Assembly: GCA_028717605.1 (NCBI GenBank)
Contig: JAQUNM010000018.1
Coordinates: 1 to 8,923, forward strand
DNA length: 8,923 bases
Origin: Minisyncoccota bacterium
GTDB taxonomy: Bacteria > Patescibacteriota > Minisyncoccia > Minisyncoccales > GWA2-38-27
Reading direction: 5' to 3'
In this document: positions 1 through 5,176 of the stretch, piece by piece
How the letters are laid out: each line of letters starts with the position of its first letter
Position numbering within the stretch: position 1 is the stretch's first letter
Notes under the pieces: generated by a model
The model's database searches: none
What the model was told of the DNA's origin: nothing
Seen by the model: only the letters and a program-made list of their open reading frames with translations
Translations under genes and position numbers: made by a program

Positions 1-375
1 TTCCTCCCTTCTTTTTCTTTCTTCTTCTATTCTTTGTTGTTCTAACTCTTTTTGTCTTTGAACTTCTTTTTCTCGTTGTATTTTCTGTCTTATTTTCTCT
101 CGACAAAAACTAATCTGTTCTTTGGCAGTTTGATTCTCTGGGTCTAAGTTAAGAACTTTTTTTAGTACTTCTATAGCCTGAGGAAAATTATTTTCTTGAA
201 CTAGGCTTAATCCTTGTTTTAAAAGGATATCAGTTTGAATATTTTTTTTCTCTGGTTCTTGTGTTGGTTCTTTTTCTAAAGGTTCTTGAATTTTTTCTCC
301 TTTTTCAATGGCTTCGATGTCTTTTTTCATCGTTCTGATGAACTTTTTTTGAGAAAAATCTTTATTTTGAACCAT
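1..375 (-). CDS. TPR / coiled-coil protein of unknown function (partial, C-terminus outside window)
   Basis: The frame stays open from the ATG at 375-373 to the left edge, giving 125 residues without a stop. Residues 1-45 are a charged, Glu/Lys/Pro-rich stretch with no hydrophobic segment. Residues about 49-82 fit one tetratricopeptide-type helix pair (LLKQGLSLVQENNFPQAIEV, then LKKVLNLDPEN). From about residue 85 to the edge the chain is almost all Arg, Glu, Lys and Gln, as in a long coiled coil. The start lies 2 nt after the pnp stop, and no Shine-Dalgarno is visible close upstream, so translation is probably coupled to pnp. It sits last in view in the rtcB-rpsO-NYN-pnp operon. A TPR plus coiled coil suggests protein binding or scaffolding, but no specific function can be assigned. 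That the gene is real is fairly sure; its role is unknown. Confidence 0.8.
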   Translation of the reverse strand, partial: MVQNKDFSQKKFIRTMKKDIEAIEKGEKIQEPLEKEPTQEPEKKNIQTDILLKQGLSLVQENNFPQAIEVLKKVLNLDPENQTAKEQISFCREKIRQKIQREKEVQRQKELEQQRIEEERKRREE

Positions 376-377
376 AT

Positions 378-2468
378 TTATTGTTTATTATTTTTTTCCA
401 AAAGAGATAAATTAATTCTTCCTTGTTCGTCAATTGAGATCACCTTTACTGAAACTAAATCACCCACTTTTACTATATCTTCTACTTTATTCACTCTTTT
501 ATTAGAAAGCTTAGAGATATGAATCAAACCATCTTGACCAGGTAGTATTTCAACAAAAGCGCCGAAATCCAAAATTCTTTGGACTTTTCCTTCAAAAACT
601 TCTCCAACTACCACTTCTCTGACAATATTTTGCACCCATTTAAGAGCTTGTTCAGCTGCTTCTTGTTTTTCAGAAGTAATAAAAACTAATCCACTAGGTT
701 CTATATCTATTTCTACCCCTGTTTGGTCGATAATTTCATTAATAACTTTTCCGCCAGGACCTATTACTTCTCTTATTTTCTCAGGATTTATTTGTAATGT
801 CAATATACGCGGAGCATAAACTGATAAATTTTCTCTAGGTTTATCTAGTGTTTTAATAATAATAGCTAAAATTTCTTCTCTTGCTTTTTTGCCTCGCTCT
901 AAAGCTTTCTCAATAATTTCTTTTGTTATCCCGTCTATCTTTACATCCATTTGTAAAGCAGTTATCCCTTGAGTAGTCCCAGCGATTTTAAAATCCATAT
1001 CACCATGATGATCTTCTGGTCCTTGGATATCGGTTAACAATTTATACTCTTTGTTATTTTTCTTAATCAAACCAACAGCAATTCCAGCTGCTGGTCTTTT
1101 AATTGGTACCCCAGCATCCATCAAGGCCAGAGAAGAAGAAGAAACAGAAGCCATAGAAGTAGAGCCATTAGAAGAAATCATTTCTGAAACGATCCGAATA
1201 GTATAGGGGAAAACTTCAAATTCAGGAATTAATGGTTCTAGGGCTTTTTCCGCTAGTAACCCATGTCCTATTTCTCTTCTACCAGGACCTCGCAAGGGCT
1301 TAGCTTCTCCTACTGAATAAGGAGGGAAATTATAATGGTGCATAAATCTCTTTTTGCCTGCTACTTCCATGCCTTCGACTAATTGTTGATCTCCTGGAGC
1401 ACCCAAGGTAAGAATAGAAAGACCCTTTGTTTTCCCTCGGCAAAACAATCCTGAACCATGAGTCCGAGGAAATAATCCAACCTGACAGGAAATTGGTCTT
1501 ATTTCGTCTAGTTTTCTTTGATCAACTCTTTTTTCTTGATCAAGGATGTTTTTGTGAATTAAATAATCTATTTCTTTATCCATTATTTGCAAAGCCAAAG
1601 AAATATACTCAGGATAATTTTCTTGAATTAAAAGAGTCAATTCTTTTTTTAAATCATTTATTCTTGTTTTATCTGCTTTTTGTTCAAATAAAACGTTTTC
1701 TAATTTTTGTTTAAGAAAATCTTTAACTATTTTTTCAAACTCAGTATTAACTTCTTTCTTTTGTAAACTAATTTTCTCTTTGCCAATTTCTTTAATAATA
1801 TCTTGTTGAAAATAAATGATTTTTTCTAAAAATTCTTTAGCGAAATCTAAAGCTTGGATAATTGTTTCTTCTTTAACCTCTTTCGCTCCACCCTCTATCA
1901 TGTTGATTAATAGATTTCCTTGATCTAGAGCTCCAGCAAAAACTATGTCTAAATCGCTTTCTTTTCTTTGTTCGTAAGTAGGGTTAAGAATAAATTCATT
2001 ATTAACTCTTCCTACCCTGACAGCAGCTAACGGCCCCTGCCAAGGAATATCTGAAATAGATAAAGCCAAAGAAGACCCTATTAATCCTAGGATATCTGGA
2101 TCATTTTCATTATCCCAAGAAAAAACAGCAGAAATTACTTGGACTTCTCTAGTAAAATCAGCAGAAAACCTAGGCCTAATAGATCTATCAATTAGTCGAG
2201 CAGTACAAATAGCCTCATCTGAAGGTTTTCCTTCTCTTTTTATAAATCTAGCTCCTTTAATCTTTCCAGCCGCATAATATTTTTCCTCAAATTCAACAGT
2301 TAACGGAAAAAAACCAAAATCTGGTCTTTCTTCTCCCATAACAACTGTAGTTAAAAGCACAGTGTCTCCTATTCTAGTTATAATTTGCCCATTAGCTTGC
2401 TCAGCTAAATTATTAAACTTACATTCAATTTCTTTTTCTTTTAGGATTAATTTAAAAACTTTTTCCAT
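378..2468 (-). CDS. pnp: Polyribonucleotide nucleotidyltransferase (PNPase)
   Basis: PNPase degrades RNA 3' to 5' by phosphorolysis, releasing nucleoside diphosphates, and can run in reverse to add tails. It works as a cytoplasmic trimer. The 696 residues are near the usual 700-710. Order: first RNase PH core (about 1-210, with FFPLTVEFEEKYYAAGKIKG and the RNA-contact loop FIKREGKPS), helical linker (about 215-315), second RNase PH core (about 320-550), KH domain (about 555-600, GPGG at 570-573) and S1 domain (about 620-692). Catalytic residues are in place: D486, D492 and K494 in EDHHGDMDFK, and the phosphate-binding SNGSTSMA at 433-440. One difference is CRGKTKGL at 343-350, where many PNPases have TRGETQAL. 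The start lies 1 nt after the NYN gene stop with no Shine-Dalgarno nearby, so expression is probably coupled to the upstream genes. The rpsO-pnp order matches the classical operon. Identification is essentially certain. Confidence 0.98.
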   Translation of the reverse strand: MEKVFKLILKEKEIECKFNNLAEQANGQIITRIGDTVLLTTVVMGEERPDFGFFPLTVEFEEKYYAAGKIKGARFIKREGKPSDEAICTARLIDRSIRPRFSADFTREVQVISAVFSWDNENDPDILGLIGSSLALSISDIPWQGPLAAVRVGRVNNEFILNPTYEQRKESDLDIVFAGALDQGNLLINMIEGGAKEVKEETIIQALDFAKEFLEKIIYFQQDIIKEIGKEKISLQKKEVNTEFEKIVKDFLKQKLENVLFEQKADKTRINDLKKELTLLIQENYPEYISLALQIMDKEIDYLIHKNILDQEKRVDQRKLDEIRPISCQVGLFPRTHGSGLFCRGKTKGLSILTLGAPGDQQLVEGMEVAGKKRFMHHYNFPPYSVGEAKPLRGPGRREIGHGLLAEKALEPLIPEFEVFPYTIRIVSEMISSNGSTSMASVSSSSLALMDAGVPIKRPAAGIAVGLIKKNNKEYKLLTDIQGPEDHHGDMDFKIAGTTQGITALQMDVKIDGITKEIIEKALERGKKAREEILAIIIKTLDKPRENLSVYAPRILTLQINPEKIREVIGPGGKVINEIIDQTGVEIDIEPSGLVFITSEKQEAAEQALKWVQNIVREVVVGEVFEGKVQRILDFGAFVEILPGQDGLIHISKLSNKRVNKVEDIVKVGDLVSVKVISIDEQGRINLSLLEKNNKQ

Positions 2469-2469
2469 A

Positions 2470-2967
2470 TTATTTTCTGAGCAAATATTTCTCTTCCCCT
2501 AAGTCAATAAATTCATCAGCTTTTTCCTTTAAACTCGAAGAGGAAGACTTGCCAAAGGCCATTACTTCTACTCTTTTACCTTGATTTTTTAGATATTCTA
2601 CTAAAGAAACAAAATCGCCGTCTCCAGAAACTAAGACTAGAGTGTCAATACTAGGGGCTATTCTAATGGCATCAATGACCAGACCAACATCCCAGTCAGC
2701 TTTTTTAGCTCCACCATAAAATTCTTGTAAATCCTTAACTCTAGTTTCTATCCCTAGCTTTATTAAAGCTTCGAAAAAAGACTTCTCTTCTCCTGTTTTG
2801 GTTTTCACTACATAAGCAAAAACCCTAATTAGGTTTCTTTTAGAAATAGCTGTTTTTAAGATTTCTTTAAAATTAACCCTTGTGTGATAAATATTTTTAG
2901 CTGAATGATAAAGGTTTTGAACGTCTATTAGAACACCTACTCTCTGGCCGCTATGTTTAATGACCAT
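2470..2967 (-). CDS. NYN-domain (LabA/DUF88-type, PIN-like fold) putative ribonuclease
   Basis: This 165-residue protein matches the NYN/LabA-like family, whose PIN-like fold uses clustered aspartates to bind metal and cut RNA. Visible hallmarks are VGVLIDVQNLY (D15, N18) at the end of the first strand, KADWDVGLVIDA at 89-100 (D91, D93, D99), and VLVSGDGDF at 111-119 (D116, D118) followed by LVEYLKNQGKRVEVMAFG. All the expected acidic positions are present, so it looks catalytically intact. The length is typical for a single-domain member, and there is no signal peptide or membrane segment, so it should act in the cytoplasm. The gene lies between rpsO and pnp with 1-nt gaps on both sides, each junction reading TAATATGG, which suggests translational coupling. 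That location favours a role in RNA cleavage or decay alongside PNPase. The family call is strong; the substrate is unknown. Confidence 0.9.
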   Translation of the reverse strand: MVIKHSGQRVGVLIDVQNLYHSAKNIYHTRVNFKEILKTAISKRNLIRVFAYVVKTKTGEEKSFFEALIKLGIETRVKDLQEFYGGAKKADWDVGLVIDAIRIAPSIDTLVLVSGDGDFVSLVEYLKNQGKRVEVMAFGKSSSSSLKEKADEFIDLGEEKYLLRK

Positions 2968-2968
2968 A

Positions 2969-3235
2969 TTATTTTTTAAGCCCTATTTTTTTAATAAGTT
3001 CTTGATATTTTTTTTCATCCTCCTGCTGAATATATTTTAAAAATTTTCTTCTTTGAGCTACCATTTTTAACAAACCTTTTTTTGAATGAAAATCTTTAGA
3101 GTGTTTTTTTAGATGCAAAAGCAAAAGCTCAATCTCTTTTGATAATAAGGCCACCTGAACTTCAGCCGACCCAGTATCTGTCTCATGAGTTTTGTGCTTT
3201 TTGATAATATCTATTTTTTCTTCGGGTTTTATCAT
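2969..3235 (-). CDS. rpsO: 30S ribosomal protein S15
   Basis: S15 binds the central domain of 16S rRNA early in 30S assembly and contributes to a bridge with the 50S subunit. The 88 residues match the usual 88-89. The family signatures are clear: HETDTGSAEVQVALLSKEI at 17-35, and the segment at 41-69 beginning HLKKHSKDFHSKKGL and containing QRRKFLKYI. The N-terminus MIKPEEKIDIIKKH aligns with the normal S15 start, so the ATG at 3235 is secure. The gene follows rtcB after 37 nt and leads into the NYN gene and pnp. A -10-like TAAAAT ends 6 nt before the ATG, pointing to an internal promoter with little or no 5' leader. Such an arrangement leaves no room for the long structured leader by which S15 controls its own translation in E. 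coli. Confidence 0.98.
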   Translation of the reverse strand: MIKPEEKIDIIKKHKTHETDTGSAEVQVALLSKEIELLLLHLKKHSKDFHSKKGLLKMVAQRRKFLKYIQQEDEKKYQELIKKIGLKK

Positions 3236-3241
3236 ACTTTC

Positions 3242-3269
3242 ATTTTACATAAAAAAGAAAAAAAAGCAA
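3242..3269 (-). promoter_or_regulatory. Candidate rpsO promoter, leaderless geometry
   Basis: On the minus strand, TAAAAT (3247-3242) matches the -10 consensus at five of six positions. TTGCTT (3269-3264) lies 16 bp upstream as a weak -35. The spacer is a pyrimidine run, T6-C-T6-ATG. The -10 ends 6 nt before the rpsO ATG, so transcription would start on or next to the start codon. The poly-T stretch also lies just downstream of the rtcB stop, but no hairpin precedes it, so it is not called a terminator. Read-through from rtcB is possible as well. Confidence 0.5.
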
Positions 3270-3272
3270 ATA

Positions 3273-4712
3273 TTATTCTCCTTTTATAATCGCTAGAGGA
3301 ACTAATTTAATTATTTTTTTAGCTAAATTTGCTTTTTCAATTACATTTACTACCTGATCAATATTCTTGTAAACAAAGGGAGCTTCTTCAACAATACCTA
3401 TTTGAGAACGACACTTTACCAAAATCCCTTTTTGTTTTAAGTCAAGTATTATTTTTCTGCCATCAAATTTCCTTCTAGCTTCATGACGAGACATAACTCT
3501 ACCAGCTCCATGAGAAACAGAATAAAAAGATTGTTCTGCTTCTTTTTTGCCAGTTAAGACATAAGAAGCTGTTCCCATTGAACCTGGAATTAAAACTGGC
3601 TGGCCAATTTTTCTATATTTTTCTGGAATTTCAGGGTTTTCAGGAGGAAAAGCTCTGGTTGCTCCTTTTCTGTGAACTAATAGTTCAATTTCTTTTTCTC
3701 CAATGGTGTATTCTTCTTTTTTAATAATATTGTGAGCAACATCATAAAGAGCAATAAGTGAAGAATTTTTTTCTCCTAAGACTCTCTGCCAAGTCTTTCT
3801 AATAAGATAAGTTATCATTTGTCTATTAGCCCAAGCATAATTAGCGGCACAAGCCATTGCTTGAAAATATTTTTGACCATGAAAAGAATTAAAAGGAACA
3901 CAAGCAAATTCTTGATCTGGAACTTTAATTTTATACCTATTATTCATTAAAGGAATAAACTCTTTCAAATAATCAGTGCAAATTTGGTGTCCTAACCCCC
4001 GAGAACCACAATGAATCATAACTACTATTTGATTTTTAAATAAACCCAGAACAGAGGCAGATTCACTGTCAAAAATTTCTTCCACTTTTTGAATCTCTAA
4101 AAAATGATTGCCACTACCTAATGTGCCAACTTGATCTTTCCCTCTGTTTTTGGCTTTTTCAGAAACACTACTAATATCAGCCCAACTTAACCGTCCCTGA
4201 GATTCACAATTAACAACATCTTGTTCTACCCCATATCCCTGTTTGAAAAGATATTGAGCCCCTTGTTCTAATATATTATTTACTTTTTCTTTAAATAAAC
4301 TAGTTCGTCCTCCCTGTCCTAACCCTGAGGGAATTTGTGCTTGAATCTCAGAGCTTAATTTGTCTAAGGATGGAAATAACTCTTTAAAAGTATACTCTGA
4401 TTTTAAAAGTCTCATCCCGCAATTAATGTCAAAACCACAGGCACCAGGAGAAATAACACCATTATCTGCTCTAATAGCGCCCACAAAACCAATAGGCACA
4501 GAATACCCCTCATGGCAATCTGGCATAGCAATAGCATATTTTTCAATACCAGGTAAGGTAGTTGAGTTAATTAATTGATTGATTGATTCATCTTTTAAAA
4601 TGTCTTTTAACAGCTCTTCCGAAGCATAAACTCTAGCCGCCACTCTCATTTCTTTCTTAAATGTTGGAAGAATTTCCCAGAGCCAATTAGATATCTTTTT
4701 GAATCGTTCCAT
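3273..4712 (-). CDS. rtcB: RNA-splicing ligase RtcB
   Basis: RtcB joins RNA 2',3'-cyclic phosphate (or 3'-phosphate) ends to 5'-OH ends using GTP and Mn2+, and serves tRNA splicing or RNA repair. The protein is 479 residues, the size of archaeal-type RtcB rather than the roughly 408-residue E. coli form. The active-site set is complete: GFDINCGMR with D95 and C98, GSGNHFLE with N202 and H203, HCGSRGLGH with H234, YDVAHN with H327, and SVSHGAGRVMSR with H401, the residue expected to be guanylated. Other signatures are MPDCHEGYSVPIGFVGA (63-79) and HRKGATRAFPP (347-357). No archease gene, a frequent RtcB cofactor, lies in this window. The gene heads the operon that continues into rpsO, the NYN gene and pnp, starting just after a terminator. 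The start matches the family N-terminus. Identification is firm; the physiological substrate is not shown. Confidence 0.97.
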   Translation of the reverse strand: MERFKKISNWLWEILPTFKKEMRVAARVYASEELLKDILKDESINQLINSTTLPGIEKYAIAMPDCHEGYSVPIGFVGAIRADNGVISPGACGFDINCGMRLLKSEYTFKELFPSLDKLSSEIQAQIPSGLGQGGRTSLFKEKVNNILEQGAQYLFKQGYGVEQDVVNCESQGRLSWADISSVSEKAKNRGKDQVGTLGSGNHFLEIQKVEEIFDSESASVLGLFKNQIVVMIHCGSRGLGHQICTDYLKEFIPLMNNRYKIKVPDQEFACVPFNSFHGQKYFQAMACAANYAWANRQMITYLIRKTWQRVLGEKNSSLIALYDVAHNIIKKEEYTIGEKEIELLVHRKGATRAFPPENPEIPEKYRKIGQPVLIPGSMGTASYVLTGKKEAEQSFYSVSHGAGRVMSRHEARRKFDGRKIILDLKQKGILVKCRSQIGIVEEAPFVYKNIDQVVNVIEKANLAKKIIKLVPLAIIKGE

Positions 4713-4718
4713 GTCTCA

Positions 4719-4727
4719 ATTTTAACA
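4719..4727 (-). promoter_or_regulatory. Candidate extended -10 promoter of rtcB, leaderless geometry
   Basis: On the minus strand, TGTTAAAAT (4727-4719) is a TGn-extended -10 element with five of six hexamer matches. It is followed by exactly 6 nt (TGAGAC) and then the rtcB ATG at 4712. No Shine-Dalgarno fits in that gap. No convincing -35 is visible, and the -35 region falls inside the upstream terminator hairpin. The predicted transcript starts at the ATG. Confidence 0.55.
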
Positions 4728-4729
4728 CG

Positions 4730-4762
4730 AAAAAAGGGAGAGATAAATATCATCTCTCCCTT
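4730..4762 (-). terminator. Intrinsic (Rho-independent) terminator of the ruvA-murE-membrane protein unit
   Basis: A perfect 9-bp inverted repeat, GGGAGAGAT at 4736-4744 and ATCTCTCCC at 4752-4760, encloses a 7-nt loop. Two more A-T pairs extend it to 11 bp. Read on the minus strand, the hairpin runs directly into six T residues (4735-4730). The upstream arm overlaps the last codons (Leu-Arg-Glu-Arg) and part of the TGA stop of the membrane-protein gene. The plus-strand side has no T-run, so it should act only on minus-strand transcripts. It separates that unit from rtcB. Confidence 0.92.
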
Positions 4763-5163
4763 AATGTAATTTCTTGATACCTCCTTCCTTGAGGTTGTAC
4801 CTTGAAAAACTTAGGAGGCGGTTCTTTCATCTTGTAAATATAAACCTGATTGTCTGGACTTTGCAAAACAACAATATATGTGTTATCAGCCACCCAAATA
4901 ACACGAAGCGTTTCAAATACAGAATAAGCGGGCAGACGAACAGAGGCAAAACTGTCTATTGCCGGCTTACCCTTGCCATAGTTCATAGAAATAACACAGG
5001 ACAAAAAAAGAAAAATAATTCCTAATAGAAACAAAGCATTAGTCAAAACTAATGGGTCGGTAGAATTTAGTGTTTTTCTTTTAAAGCCGGCTATCATAAA
5101 AATAACAATTGCCACAATGCCTGAGCTAATGGCTACAAAACCATTGCTTAAGAGAGTCATCAT
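4750..5163 (-). CDS. Small two-helix membrane protein of unknown function
   Basis: I do not recognise this 137-residue protein. Two hydrophobic segments are visible, about residues 9-26 (VAISSGIVAIVIFMIAG) and 39-60 (a Leu/Phe/Ile-rich stretch). The short loop between them, FKRKTLNSTDP, is basic at its start, so it is probably cytoplasmic. The remaining part (about 61-137) is soluble with alternating strands, for example YIVVLQSPDNQVYIYKM at 96-112, a PPP at 115-117 and a basic end. Two start codons are adjacent. The perfect AAAGGAGG lies 5 nt from the first ATG and 8 nt from the second at 5160, so the second may be the true start. The gene follows murE closely, and the murE stop TAA overlaps the Shine-Dalgarno. 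Parts of the gene (around 4921-4980) are near 50% G+C, well above the neighbours. It ends inside a strong terminator. It is a real gene by signals and context; the function is unknown. Confidence 0.8.
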   Translation of the reverse strand: MMTLLSNGFVAISSGIVAIVIFMIAGFKRKTLNSTDPLVLTNALFLLGIIFLFLSCVISMNYGKGKPAIDSFASVRLPAYSVFETLRVIWVADNTYIVVLQSPDNQVYIYKMKEPPPKFFKVQPQGRRYQEITLRER

Positions 5164-5168
5164 TCCAA

Positions 5169-5176
5169 CCTCCTTT
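5169..5176 (-). promoter_or_regulatory. Strong Shine-Dalgarno for the 137-aa membrane protein
   Basis: AAAGGAGG on the minus strand lies 5 nt before the ATG at 5163 and 8 nt before the second ATG at 5160. It overlaps the murE stop codon (TAAAGGAGG). It is the only strong Shine-Dalgarno seen at any gene start in the window, so this gene can be translated independently of murE. Confidence 0.85.

Noticed and set aside
1..100. Low-complexity GA-rich (minus strand) tract as a possible repeat array
   Set aside because: There is no regular period. It is explained by Glu/Arg/Lys codons of a coiled coil in an open frame.
286..522. Plus-strand open frame of 78 codons
   Set aside because: It lies antisense to the start of the TPR gene and the end of pnp, has a Phe/Leu-rich product typical of the reverse of Lys/Glu codons, and has no initiation signal.
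1427..1714. Plus-strand open frame of 95 codons with hydrophobic product
   Set aside because: It is fully antisense to pnp. The hydrophobicity is a by-product of reading AT-rich, Lys-rich codons backwards.
3248..3263. Poly-pyrimidine run after rtcB as a terminator
   Set aside because: No stem-loop precedes the T-run, so an intrinsic terminator cannot be supported.
4574..4588. ATTG tetranucleotide repeat (three units plus ATT)
   Set aside because: It lies in frame inside rtcB and encodes ordinary residues (part of ESINQLIN). It is short, and there is no sign of a frameshift, so phase variation is not supported.
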